In this document: one piece after another, positions 50,565 to 58,552 of the stretch
Numbering within the stretch: position 1 is the stretch's first letter
Layout: each line of letters starts with the position of its first letter
Program-made: the position numbers and the translations under genes
Origin: JAJPHU01 sp035553375
GTDB lineage: Bacteria > Planctomycetota > Planctomycetia > Gemmatales > Gemmataceae
Reading direction: 5' to 3'
DNA: 64,000 nucleotides
Assembly (NCBI GenBank): GCA_035553375.1
Contig: DATNCY010000332.1
Coordinates: forward strand, 1 to 64,000
Notes under the pieces: model-generated
The model's database searches: none
What the model was told of the DNA's origin: nothing
What the model saw: the letters and a program-made list of their open reading frames with translations, nothing else

Positions 50565-51356
50565 TTACCTCTCCCAGTCGATCGTCACGGGTGTGCCGAT
50601 GCTCGCCCCCAGTTCGCGGGCGGCGTTGCCCTGGGTGATGGCCACTTCGAGCCATTCGCCGCTCGAAACCAGCGCGATAAGCGTACCGGGAGCAACGTCC
50701 GCGTAGGTGCGGACGATATGCGGCACCTCGGCGCCGCCGACGCGGACACGCTTGGGACGATCGTCGAGTGTGAGCGTCTCGCCGGGGATGTTGGTGATGA
50801 GATTGCCGAACGGATCGACGTAAAGCACCTCGCCGGTGACACCCTGGGAATGGTGGCGCGAGACGGGTCTGTCCAGACGCACCCAATCGGAGATGATCGG
50901 CCCCAATTCGCGCGGATCGAGTCCGAGGCTGAGATTGGCGGCCACGGGCGCGAAAATGTCACGGCCGTGGAAGGTGGGACTGACCTTGCTGCGCCAAAAA
51001 CGCTGTTGGGTCAACCGAATGACGCGCGGCCGTCGCCGTCCTCCTTCCATCAGCCAGGTCCAGCATCCGTTATCCGGCACGAGTACGCGGAGATTGTCCA
51101 ACTCGATGTAGAGAATGGATCGTTGGCTGCCCACACCCGGATCGACGATGACGACGTGCAGCGTCTCCGGTGGGAAGTAGTGCAGCGTGGAGGTTAGAAA
51201 GAACGCGGTCTGACGCAGATCTTGAGCCGGGATGTCGTGGCTGAGATCGACGATGCGAACGTCGGAATTGAGGGCGAGAATAACGCCCTTGGCCGCAGCG
51301 ACGTAATGGGAGCCGCTGCCGAAATCGGTCGTCAGAGTGATGAGGGGATTAGCCAT
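50565..51356 (-). CDS. SAM hydrolase / SAM hydroxide adenosyltransferase (DUF62)
   Basis: A 263-residue enzyme that splits S-adenosylmethionine into adenosine and methionine with water. Motifs: TLTTDFGSGSHYVAAAKGVI, LSHDIPAQD, VDPGVGSQRSIL, FHGRDIFAPVAA (the RDxF loop) and the C-terminal barrel VLYVDPFGNLITNIPG. These match the DUF62 fluorinase-related hydrolases. The ATG at 51356 follows a zinc-ribbon gene's stop by five bases, so the two form one operon. Confidence 0.9.
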   Translation of the reverse strand: MANPLITLTTDFGSGSHYVAAAKGVILALNSDVRIVDLSHDIPAQDLRQTAFFLTSTLHYFPPETLHVVIVDPGVGSQRSILYIELDNLRVLVPDNGCWTWLMEGGRRRPRVIRLTQQRFWRSKVSPTFHGRDIFAPVAANLSLGLDPRELGPIISDWVRLDRPVSRHHSQGVTGEVLYVDPFGNLITNIPGETLTLDDRPKRVRVGGAEVPHIVRTYADVAPGTLIALVSSGEWLEVAITQGNAARELGASIGTPVTIDWER

Positions 51357-51361
51357 GACGT

Positions 51362-51562
51362 TCACAGCATTTGTAGAGCATAGCCCGCCGCGAGCAGCAG
51401 GCAGACGATGGCACCCAGGATGAACCACCAGGAACGCCGCGAAGGCGCGTCTTCTTCGGAAAGATAATTCTCGCAATGCGGGCAGCGCACGCTGTCTTCG
51501 TGAATGGGACGCCGGCAATAAGGACAGGGAACCGTATCGTCCTCGTCGTCCTGCCAGCTCAT
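51362..51562 (-). CDS. Zinc-ribbon single-pass membrane protein
   Basis: A 66-residue protein. It begins with an acidic stretch, then a four-Cys zinc ribbon (CPYCRRPIHEDSVRCPHC, Cys at 13, 16, 27 and 30), a spacer rich in Ser/Arg, and one C-terminal membrane helix (WFILGAIVCLLLAAGYAL). This small zinc-ribbon-plus-anchor layout is common in planctomycetes. It lies five bases ahead of the SAM hydrolase gene; a functional link is possible but unproven. Confidence 0.8.
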   Translation of the reverse strand: MSWQDDEDDTVPCPYCRRPIHEDSVRCPHCENYLSEEDAPSRRSWWFILGAIVCLLLAAGYALQML

Positions 51563-51702
51563 GCGTTTGCTCCGCGCGGTAAATTCGTGGTTGGATTATA
51601 CTGTGCGCGAAAAGCGAAAGTCCAGCCGGGGACGGTCGATCTTGGTTCGCGCACCAGCCACAGGTTAGAATGCACGGAAGTCGCATCACTCTGGAGGGGC
51701 AC

Positions 51703-52368
51703 ATGTCAACCGTACCTGCTCAAGCTGCCGTCCGCGATCGTCTGTTACTCAACCGTGTGGACTGGCGGACTTATACGCGCCTGCTGTGCATCTTCGCCGA
51801 CCGTCGCGGCTACCGCCTCACCTACGACCGAGGAGCCTTGGAAATTATGAGTCCTTTGCCGGAACACGAAAGCGACGCGGATTTCTTGGGCCGACTAGCT
51901 ACGACGCTGACCGAAGAATTGGGATTACCGATTAAAGCGGGGCGATCGACCACGTTGCGACGGAAGCGGAAGCAACGCGGCTTGGAGCCGGATTGCTGTT
52001 ACTGGATCGCCAACGAACCGGCGATGCGCGGCAAACGCGATCTCGACCTGCGTGTCGATCCGCCGCCCGATCTGGCCATTGAAGTAGACGTGACCAGCAG
52101 TTCACTTAATCGCATGGGTATTTACCGTGCCTTGGGTGTGCCGGAAGTCTGGAGGTTGGACGACCAAACGCTGACCTTCCACGTCCTCGGCGCGAACCGA
52201 ACTTACGGCGTCGTCAGTCACAGTCTATCGTTTCCGTTGGTGACGGCGGCCGATTTGCTGCCCTTTTTCGCCTCGTGCGCCAGTCAGGAGGAAAATAGTG
52301 TGATCCGCCAATTCCGTGAATGGATACGCCAACGGATAGTCGGCGGCCAAACTTCACCCACGCCGTAG
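51703..52368 (+). CDS. Uma2/DUF820 family nuclease-like protein
   Basis: A 221-residue protein of the Uma2 family, a PD-(D/E)xK-type fold amplified in cyanobacteria and planctomycetes. The ATG at 51703 follows GGAGGGG at six bases. Conserved parts are RLTYDRGALEIMSPLPEHE, the core EPDCCYWI and PDLAIEVDVTSSS, then YRALGVPEVWRLD. The E, D and IEV residues needed for the nuclease fold are present; actual DNA cleavage has not been established for the family. It stands alone. Confidence 0.88.
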   Translation: MSTVPAQAAVRDRLLLNRVDWRTYTRLLCIFADRRGYRLTYDRGALEIMSPLPEHESDADFLGRLATTLTEELGLPIKAGRSTTLRRKRKQRGLEPDCCYWIANEPAMRGKRDLDLRVDPPPDLAIEVDVTSSSLNRMGIYRALGVPEVWRLDDQTLTFHVLGANRTYGVVSHSLSFPLVTAADLLPFFASCASQEENSVIRQFREWIRQRIVGGQTSPTP

Positions 52369-52473
52369 GTCAGGCTCCTACCTTGTCGTTTTGGAACAAA
52401 CTCGAAATTGCCTACATTGCCCCGGCGATGCAACATTTTCAGACTGCCGAGATGAGAATAGCAAGAAAAGCAG

Positions 52474-52501
52474 AAGGGCGAGCCGTTTCCGGCTCGCCCT
52501 T
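52474..52501 (-). terminator. Intrinsic terminator of the DUF2203 gene
   Basis: Stem AAGGGCGAGCCG / CGGCTCGCCCTT with a TTTC loop. On the minus strand it is followed by CTGCTTTTCTTGC, a T-rich run. It lies 28 bp past the DUF2203 stop and between that gene and the convergent Uma2 gene, so it may serve both. Confidence 0.7.
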
Positions 52502-52529
52502 CGCGCTCGGGGTCTGTGGAGTGCTTCCG

Positions 52530-53039
52530 TTAGGATTGGCGGCGGCGGGACTTGCTGCGACGCGCTTTCGCCGCGGGCGGAGCCTTGGTCCACGATTCCG
52601 GAACATCATGGCGCACCGGATCGCCGGCGAAATTCCAGAAAACTACATCTTCCTCGCCCGGACGCCACGAGAAAAAAGCGCGGCGATCGTTGACGATGGT
52701 CGGGAAACCGACCAAGCCGGACGCCCCATGCAGGACAGCCACGCCCAACGTTTCCAGTTCCGTATACGCTTGCCGGAGATCCTTCTCCACGGCGGTAATT
52801 TCCTCCTGAAGCTGATAGCGGCGCGAGCGGCCGGACCAGGCCAGCGTGTGACGCTGACGATCGAGACGTTCGCGCTCGGGCCGCAGCTGGGCGAGCTGCT
52901 CGTGGCCGTGCATCACGTCGGTGACGATGCGGCCAACCAGAGGCAGCATGGCGTGACTGGCACCCCAGGTCAGCACCAGATCGTTCGGGCCAGGTCGTTC
53001 GTGTGCCTCCGACGCCCTGTTTTCGGTGTAACCGTTCAT
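52530..53039 (-). CDS. DUF2203 family protein
   Basis: A 169-residue cytoplasmic protein. The first half is helical (HAMLPLVGRIVTDVMHGHEQ, a long coiled coil through RSRRYQLQEEITAVEKDLRQ). The second half has the DUF2203 motif LHGASGLVGFPTIVNDRRAF then the segment from SWRPGEEDVVFW with FAGDPVRHDVPESW. The family occurs in bacteria and archaea; function unknown. The ATG at 53039 follows GGGGGA at seven bases. The C-terminus is a Lys/Arg tail. Confidence 0.85.
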   Translation of the reverse strand: MNGYTENRASEAHERPGPNDLVLTWGASHAMLPLVGRIVTDVMHGHEQLAQLRPERERLDRQRHTLAWSGRSRRYQLQEEITAVEKDLRQAYTELETLGVAVLHGASGLVGFPTIVNDRRAFFSWRPGEEDVVFWNFAGDPVRHDVPESWTKAPPAAKARRSKSRRRQS

Positions 53040-53204
53040 CAATCGTTCCCCCTAGGCCATGGAGCCAGGTGTGCTTTTCCCACCTGCTATTCTACGGTCG
53101 GAGATCAAGGGCGCTGGCCTGAATGGAAACGCGATACTCCAGACCGGAATGAGGGGGTAGGGAGAACGAAGAACACGAAGGGTCCGCCTGGTTCACCACC
53201 ACGA

Positions 53205-53261
53205 CCGTGTAGCGGCTTGGCGTTTCGCGCGAAACGTCAAGCGGCGCTCCGTTGCACACGG
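53205..53261. repeat. Palindrome related to the GTGTAG element
   Basis: Outer CCGTGT/ACACGG ends enclose an inner inverted repeat GCTTGGCGTTTCG / CGAAACGTCAAGC with one mismatch. The inner TTTCGCG..AAACG core and the outer ends resemble the element at 30777-30842. It lies just beyond the stop of the NagB-LmbE fusion. Confidence 0.7.
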
Positions 53262-53263
53262 CG

Positions 53264-55135
53264 TTACGTTGCCTCCGCATCGCGCCACTGAACAAAACCT
53301 TCCAGCGCGTAAAACTCCGGCAACCCCAACTTGTCGTAGACGCGAGCGGTGTGGCGGTTGCGATCTTCAGCGCGTTGCCAAAATTCGCGGCGATCCGTGC
53401 CGCCAGGGAACATGGCCCGATCCTTCTGCGATTGATGACGGAAAATAGCCTGTTTCTTGCGCTCGACATCCTCTGGACTGAGTGGAACGACGCGCTCAAC
53501 TTCGTGCGGTTCCCATTCCTCCCATGCGCCGCGGTAAAGCCAAACCTGGAAGTTTTGTCCCTTTTTGCGCACCGTGCGAACCGCCTCGAAGATCGCGTCG
53601 GCGCAAACGCGATGCGTGCCATGCGGATCGGACATTTCGCCGGCCACGTAGATTTGCGCCGGCTGCAAGCGTTCGAGCAAAGCGATGATGTCGGTAATGT
53701 CCTGCGGATGAATCGGCGCCTTGGCGATGGTGCCGGTGCGGTAAAAACGCAAATTCATGAAGTCGAGTTGTTCGCGCGGCACGCCGCAGGCCAGGGCCGC
53801 CGCCCGTGCTTCCGTCTCGCGAATCAGCGCTTTAACCTTGAGCAAATCTTCCGAATCCGGCTGGCCCGGCTTCTTGGAGTTCAGAAAACTCTGCATGCCC
53901 TCCTTGAGCTTTTCCGTGTGTTCTTCGTCGATTTGGAATAAACGATTGAACTCGACGGCGAAATCGACGAAGCGCCAGGCATCGTGATCGAACACGGCGA
54001 TGTTGCCGTTGGTCATGTAGCCGATGTGAACGCGATGGCGCTGTTCCACCAAACGGATAAGGGTGCCGCCCATGCTGATGACATCGTCGTCGGGATGGGG
54101 ACTGAAGATGAGGGCGGTACACGGTTCGCGGCCGCCCGGTTCGGTGCAAAGCGTCGCCATCAGATCATCGAAGACGCGCCGGCCCAACACGCTGGCCGGG
54201 CCGTATTCGCGCAGCAATTCGTACAACTCATGTTCGCGGAAATCATCGTCGGACAGTTTGAGTAAGGCTTTCTCGACTTTGAGACTCAGCCAGATAACCG
54301 CCTTGCGAATGAGAGCGGGCGTCCAGTTAACGGGACCGATGGCCCATGGTCGAGCGAAGGCGGTGAGACTGCCGGCCCCCGCCTGATCGAGCAAGAAGGT
54401 GGCATCGGGATGCTGCTGCAAAAAACTGGCCGCGACCGAATCGGTCACGGTTCCCTCGACGGCCCGCTGCACGATCTTGGCCTTGTGTTCGCCGAAGGCC
54501 AGCAGGACGATCTTGCGACAGTCAAGAATGGTGCCGACACCCATCGTCAACGCCTGATGCGGCACGTTGTCCTCGCCGAAGAAACTGCTGGCCGCATCGC
54601 GGCGCGTCACCGGATCGAGTGTGGCCATGCGCGTTCGGCTATGGCGAGTCGAGCCGGGTTCGTTGAAACCAACGTGTCCGGTGCGGCCAATGCCCAGCAG
54701 CATCAGATCGATGCCGCCGGATCGACGGATCTTCTGCTCGTAGCGCTGGCAATACTCCTCGGCGTCTTCCGGCCGAATGGTGCCGTCGGGGACATTAATG
54801 TTTTGCGGCGGAATGTTGACGTGGTTGAAAAATGTCTCCTGCATCCAGCGCCGGTAGCTTTGCGGATCGTCCGGCTGCATGGGATAGTATTCGTCGAGAT
54901 TGAACGTGATGACGCGCGAGAAGTCGAGTCCGGCGTCGCGGTGCAGACGAATCAATTCGCGGTACAGACCGACGGGCGTGGAGCCGGTGGGCAGGCCGAG
55001 TACGGTGGGCCGGCCGGCGGAGTTATTCTGCCGAATGAGGCTCTCGATCATCAAGGCCACATGCCGCGTCGCCTGCGCGCTGGTCGGGAAAACGAGGGTT
55101 GGAACCTTGGTATGCGGGACGTAATGCGAAGACAT
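53264..55135 (-). CDS. Glucosamine-6-phosphate deaminase fused to LmbE/PIG-L deacetylase
   Basis: A 623-residue two-domain enzyme. Residues about 1-270 are NagB-type: TVLGLPTGSTPVGLYREL, FNLDEYYPMQPDDPQSYRRW and GIGRTGHVGFNEPGS. Residues about 340-600 are a zinc deacetylase of the LmbE/PIG-L family: FSPHPDDDVISMGG and the second metal motif SDPHGTHR. The pair could remove an acetyl group from an N-acetylglucosamine compound and deaminate the resulting glucosamine phosphate, coupling two steps of amino-sugar breakdown. The ATG at 55135 opens the domain; upstream frame is repeat DNA. Similar fusions are known in Bacteroidetes. Confidence 0.88.
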   Translation of the reverse strand: MSSHYVPHTKVPTLVFPTSAQATRHVALMIESLIRQNNSAGRPTVLGLPTGSTPVGLYRELIRLHRDAGLDFSRVITFNLDEYYPMQPDDPQSYRRWMQETFFNHVNIPPQNINVPDGTIRPEDAEEYCQRYEQKIRRSGGIDLMLLGIGRTGHVGFNEPGSTRHSRTRMATLDPVTRRDAASSFFGEDNVPHQALTMGVGTILDCRKIVLLAFGEHKAKIVQRAVEGTVTDSVAASFLQQHPDATFLLDQAGAGSLTAFARPWAIGPVNWTPALIRKAVIWLSLKVEKALLKLSDDDFREHELYELLREYGPASVLGRRVFDDLMATLCTEPGGREPCTALIFSPHPDDDVISMGGTLIRLVEQRHRVHIGYMTNGNIAVFDHDAWRFVDFAVEFNRLFQIDEEHTEKLKEGMQSFLNSKKPGQPDSEDLLKVKALIRETEARAAALACGVPREQLDFMNLRFYRTGTIAKAPIHPQDITDIIALLERLQPAQIYVAGEMSDPHGTHRVCADAIFEAVRTVRKKGQNFQVWLYRGAWEEWEPHEVERVVPLSPEDVERKKQAIFRHQSQKDRAMFPGGTDRREFWQRAEDRNRHTARVYDKLGLPEFYALEGFVQWRDAEAT

Positions 55136-55166
55136 TGTTTTAGAACCATTAACAGAATGAACTACT

Positions 55167-55219
55167 AGCCTGGAGCGCAAGCGACGGGCTGCGGCGACCC
55201 GTCGCTTGCGCTCCAGGCT
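55167..55219. repeat. Palindrome upstream of the NagB-LmbE gene
   Basis: Arms AGCCTGGAGCGCAAGCGACG / CGTCGCTTGCGCTCCAGGCT, about 22 bp each and perfect, with a nine-base loop (CTGCGGCGA). It occupies the gap between the divergent nagB-lmbE and thiSG genes, where promoters would also have to fit. Confidence 0.85.
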
Positions 55220-55325
55220 GGTGGGCCGGAAGTCACGTTCTACGGGTGAAAGCACCTATTTTCACTGTACAATGATGATGTTCTCTTGGCCACGGACCCC
55301 ATACCCCGTACCACGGACCACGAAA

Positions 55326-56363
55326 ATGCTGACATGCACGGTCAACGGTGAAGCGCGCACGCTGCCGGAACCTCTGACGGTCGCGCAACTCCTCGAAAGC
55401 CTGGGTTATGATCGCCGCCGCGTCGCGGTCGAAGTCAATGGCACGGTCGTACCGGCCGCACGCCATGCCGAGCAAGCGCTGACTTCCGCGGATCACATTG
55501 AGATTGTCACCCTCGTCGGCGGCGGCGCGCCCGAAGGCGAGCCGGACGACAAACCGCTGGTCATCGGCAAGTTCACCTTCCGCAGCCGGCTTATCACCGG
55601 CACCGGCAAATACGCCAATTACGAATTGATGCGCGATTGCCTGGCGGCGAGTAGCTGCGAGGTGACCACGGTGGCCGTGCGCCGCGAACGCCTCGTGGAT
55701 AAACAGGGTCGCAATATCCTCGATTATCTCGATCTGAAACGCTACACGATCCTGCCGAACACGGCCGGCTGTTTCAGCGCCGAAGATGCCGTGCGTCACG
55801 CCCGGCTGGCGCGCGAGTTGCTCGCCAACCTCGGCAACCCCGGTGCCGATTGGGTCAAGTTGGAATGCCTGGGCGATGTCAAAACGCTGCTGCCCGATCC
55901 GGTCGCCACGTTGAAGGCGACGGAACAACTCGTGAAAGAAGGCTTTCAGGTTCTCGTCTATACCAGCGACGATCCGATCATGGCTCGCCATTTGAAGGCG
56001 GCCGGAGCCGTCAGTGTCATGCCGGCCGGCAGTCCCATCGGCAGCGGGCAAGGCGTCCTCAATGCCAACAATCTTCGCATTATTCTGGAATATCTGAAGG
56101 ATGGCGATCCGGATTATCCGGTTATCGTCGATGCCGGCGTGGGCACGGCCAGCGATGTGGCAGTAGCGATGGAACTGGGTTGCGACGGCGTGCTGCTCAA
56201 CACCGGCATCGCCCATGCCCGCGATGCGCTGCGCATGGCCCACGCCATGCGTCACGCTTGCGCCGCCGGTCGCCTGGCATACCTGGCCGGTCGTATCCCG
56301 CGTAAACTGTATGCGCAAGCATCGAGTCCGATGGAGGGGCGCATTGCGCCGGTGGGATCGTAA
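55326..56363 (+). CDS. thiG: Fused sulfur carrier ThiS - thiazole synthase ThiG
   Basis: A 345-residue protein for the thiazole branch of thiamine synthesis. Residues 1-67 are ThiS (MLTCTVNGEARTLPEPLTVA ending EIVTLVGGG), the rest is ThiG: GKFTFRSRLITGTGKY, the Schiff-base lysine in WVKLECLGD, YTSDDPIMARHL, MPAGSPIGSGQG and DAGVGTASDVAVAMELGCDG. In stand-alone ThiS the C-terminal Gly-Gly carries the thiocarboxylate; here GGG continues into ThiG, so the linker must be cleaved or the transfer must occur in another way. The ATG at 55326 opens the ThiS domain. Confidence 0.9.
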   Translation: MLTCTVNGEARTLPEPLTVAQLLESLGYDRRRVAVEVNGTVVPAARHAEQALTSADHIEIVTLVGGGAPEGEPDDKPLVIGKFTFRSRLITGTGKYANYELMRDCLAASSCEVTTVAVRRERLVDKQGRNILDYLDLKRYTILPNTAGCFSAEDAVRHARLARELLANLGNPGADWVKLECLGDVKTLLPDPVATLKATEQLVKEGFQVLVYTSDDPIMARHLKAAGAVSVMPAGSPIGSGQGVLNANNLRIILEYLKDGDPDYPVIVDAGVGTASDVAVAMELGCDGVLLNTGIAHARDALRMAHAMRHACAAGRLAYLAGRIPRKLYAQASSPMEGRIAPVGS

Positions 56364-56390
56364 GAGGGTGGATCGTTGGAGGGAAAAATC

Positions 56391-56612
56391 ATGACGCAAA
56401 CATTAACCGTTCGAGTGGGTGCCGATGGGATACTCACGCTGGCTCTGGGCGAGGCTAATGCCAACAAACTCGCCCTCGTGACGGTGCAAACGATCCCAGA
56501 GACAACGCGAGAAGAATGGCTGCGCTTTATCGAGAACACGGCGGGGAAAATTGACGATCCGACGTTTGAGCGGCATCCCCAAGGCGAATATGAGCAACGA
56601 GATGAATTGTGA
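56391..56612 (+). CDS. Putative antitoxin of the VapC neighbour
   Basis: A 73-residue protein behind GGAGGG (spacing seven). It begins with beta strands TQTLTVRVGADGILTLALGE and then helical TREEWLRFIENTAG, ending with a polar tail (FERHPQGEYEQRDEL). Its stop overlaps the start of the PIN-domain gene by four bases (GTGA), the usual arrangement of vapBC. The N-terminal strand could be a small AbrB-like or ribbon domain; the family is not recognised with certainty. Confidence 0.7.
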   Translation: MTQTLTVRVGADGILTLALGEANANKLALVTVQTIPETTREEWLRFIENTAGKIDDPTFERHPQGEYEQRDEL

Positions 56613-57016
56613 AATATCTCCTCGACACCAACACCTGCGTGCAATATCTGCGCAAGGGGAGCGCCTCACCCATCAGCACGAAACTCTCCAACTTCAAGCC
56701 AGGGGACGTGGTGTTATGCTCCGTGGTGGTTGCCGAGTTGCTGTATGGCGCATTGCGTAGCCGCGACGTGGCGAACAATCTAACCGACGTGCGAACCTTC
56801 GTCGCACGGTTTTCGTCTCCAGACTTCGATGCCGTAGCTGCCGAGGAATACGCGAAGATCCGCGCCGACCTCGCCGCCAAAGGCACACCCATCGGTCCGA
56901 ATGATCTGATGATTGCCGCCATTGCGCTAACGCACGGCTTGACACTGGTCACGCACAACACCACCGAGTTCAGTCGCGTCAACGGCCTGACATTGGAAGA
57001 TTGGCAGACGCCTTGA
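56609..57016 (+). CDS. vapC: PIN-domain ribonuclease toxin (VapC family)
   Basis: A 135-residue PIN protein starting at GTG. The acidic active-site residues are in place: D6 in YLLDTNTC, E44 in VVAELLYGALRS, D98 in GPNDLMIAAIAL and a final residue in THNTTEFSRV. VapC toxins cleave specific tRNAs or rRNA and are held in check by the upstream antitoxin. Next gene, 20 bp downstream on the same strand, is a DUF6940 protein, so a three-gene unit is possible. Confidence 0.9.
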   Translation: MKYLLDTNTCVQYLRKGSASPISTKLSNFKPGDVVLCSVVVAELLYGALRSRDVANNLTDVRTFVARFSSPDFDAVAAEEYAKIRADLAAKGTPIGPNDLMIAAIALTHGLTLVTHNTTEFSRVNGLTLEDWQTP

Positions 57017-57036
57017 GCGGATTCTCCCGAGGACAT

Positions 57037-57642
57037 ATGTGGACCTCACGCAAAAAACAACTGGCTGACGGTCGCCTACTCTGGGTCGCCATCGACCTGG
57101 ACACGGCACCCGTCTCGTACGCGGAGGTTCTGCGCCGTTGGCAGCAAGACGCGGATTTCCGTTCGCTGTTCATCGCCCTGCTGGCCGATGCCCCGTTCGC
57201 CGCGTTCCGCTGGGAAACCCCGCCGATCACCACTGCGACGGCGAACCGGCCTTTTGAGTTTGCTCTGTTGGACAGTCCGGAGTTGGCAAGGAATCCCGAC
57301 TCTGCCGCATTCGCCGAACACTTCGACAGCGCGGCCGTTGGAGGAGTGGTTGAGTTCCCTAACCTGGGCAAAGACGCGATAATGATCGTGCCGTGTCCAG
57401 ACGGCCCGCTCTCGGCTTACGGCCACCTTGGGGCATTCGCGCGGCAGGCACCTGAACCGCAGAAACACGCGCTTTGGGCGTTGGTCGGTGCGGCGATGGA
57501 ACGCCGGCTCAGTTCCAAACCCGTCTGGCTCAGCACCGCAGGGGCTGGCGTGGCGTGGTTACACGTGCGGCTCGATGACCGGCCCAAGTACTACGGATAC
57601 AGACCATATCGAGAAACCGCCGAACCCTTCTGCGCGAGGTGA
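57037..57642 (+). CDS. DUF6940 family protein
   Basis: A 201-residue cytoplasmic protein. The ATG at 57037 has GAGG close upstream. Family blocks: SYAEVLRRWQQDADFRSLFI, FAAFRWETPPIT, FALLDSPELARNPDSAAFAE and PVWLSTAGAGVAWLHVRLDD then YYGYRPYR at the end. The family is found in planctomycetes, proteobacteria and others with no known function. Conserved His/Tyr/Arg near the C-terminus (HVRLDDRPKYYGYRPY) suggest a ligand site. It trails the VapBC-like pair closely. Confidence 0.75.
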   Translation: MWTSRKKQLADGRLLWVAIDLDTAPVSYAEVLRRWQQDADFRSLFIALLADAPFAAFRWETPPITTATANRPFEFALLDSPELARNPDSAAFAEHFDSAAVGGVVEFPNLGKDAIMIVPCPDGPLSAYGHLGAFARQAPEPQKHALWALVGAAMERRLSSKPVWLSTAGAGVAWLHVRLDDRPKYYGYRPYRETAEPFCAR

Positions 57643-57683
57643 GCCGTCAAATGGCCTCGGTGAATGTCGCTCGCTAATATCCC

Positions 57684-58082
57684 TTATGATACTGGGGCAG
57701 GGATCGGCGAGGGGTAGATGCACACCTCTTCCGCACTGATGTAACCGAATGTCTTATTGAAGAAGCGAGCGGGAGTCCGACTGGGGTAACGGCGCTGAAG
57801 GTCCGTGACGGCCTTCGCCAGCGGTTCATCCGCCCCGATCAACTTTACCTGGAACATGTCGAGCCAAGGGTCCCGCATCATTGCCATGATCCGAACGACT
57901 TCTCCGTAGCCATCGTCACAATTCTCGTCCGTGATCTGGTCCGAGGCAACGTAGAGATACCACGCACCCTCGTCGGTCTCTTTGAGCCAGAAGGCGATCT
58001 GCACGGGGGCGTATTTGTGAAACTCGCTGAGGAACCTGATTCCCGCCTCAAGTTGTTGTTCTACCAGTGGACCTTGATCCAT
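57684..58082 (-). CDS. Small protein paired with a HEPN gene
   Basis: A 132-residue protein overlapping the upstream HEPN gene by 22 bases. It reads EQQLEAGIRFLSEFHKYAPV, then AFWLKETDEGAWYLYVASDQ, RIMAMMRDPWLDMFQVKLIG and a C-terminal RYPSRTPARFFNKTFGYISA. It is a mixed alpha/beta fold without nucleotidyltransferase (GSxxxGxxxxxSD) motif, so it is not an MNT antitoxin of the classical type. The long overlap suggests coupled translation and joint function with HEPN. Confidence 0.65.
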   Translation of the reverse strand: MDQGPLVEQQLEAGIRFLSEFHKYAPVQIAFWLKETDEGAWYLYVASDQITDENCDDGYGEVVRIMAMMRDPWLDMFQVKLIGADEPLAKAVTDLQRRYPSRTPARFFNKTFGYISAEEVCIYPSPIPAPVS

Positions 58083-58483
58083 TGCATCACCCCATTTGTG
58101 TTGTCCGCGATCGCATGATAAAGTCTCTTGGCCTTGTAGTGCGACGTAGTTTGGTATCGGGCTTCCTCACGCCAGTCCTTGACGGCCTGCCAATTTCTCG
58201 CCAGGGTCAGGTTCGTGGTGGCGTCAGCCAATCGCACGGCTTCCAGACCCGCGAGTTTCACCAACTCCATTGCGTTATGCGTCCAGCAATTCTCGGAAAA
58301 CCTCCTGGTCTCGAAAATTAACTCTGGCGCGGCGGCTAACCGCGCCAAGATACAAGCCTTGAGTCCGCATTCCACGGCATATCCGGCCAGATAGTAAGAG
58401 GCGGACCAACGATGGTCGTCAAGGAGGGCCTTCGCGTCATCAAGCCATCGCTCGGCCAACTGCTGGCATTGGACTCTGTTCAC
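58061..58483 (-). CDS. HEPN-domain protein
   Basis: A 140-residue all-helical HEPN protein starting at GTG 58483 (GGAGG nine bases upstream). The family core is QQLAERWLDDAKALLDDHRW, SASYYLAGYAVECGLKACIL, and C-terminal helices. The RNase motif of active HEPN proteins is R-x4-6-H; here R109-YQTTS-H115 fits with five residues between. HEPN toxins cut RNA in toxin-antitoxin and phage-defence systems, so a nuclease role is plausible. The partner gene overlaps its 3' end. Confidence 0.8.
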   Translation of the reverse strand: MNRVQCQQLAERWLDDAKALLDDHRWSASYYLAGYAVECGLKACILARLAAAPELIFETRRFSENCWTHNAMELVKLAGLEAVRLADATTNLTLARNWQAVKDWREEARYQTTSHYKAKRLYHAIADNTNGVMQWIKVHW

Positions 58484-58552
58484 CGCGACGGTCCTCCATG
58501 CCTCAAAAGACGCCTCATCGGCTCTCTTCCGCCACTATCTTAACAGCTTTCC

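Noticed and set aside
49810..50886. Minus-strand 358-residue frame overlapping VKOR and SAM hydrolase
   Set aside because: It is rich in Arg and low in structure and overlaps two recognised genes in another phase.
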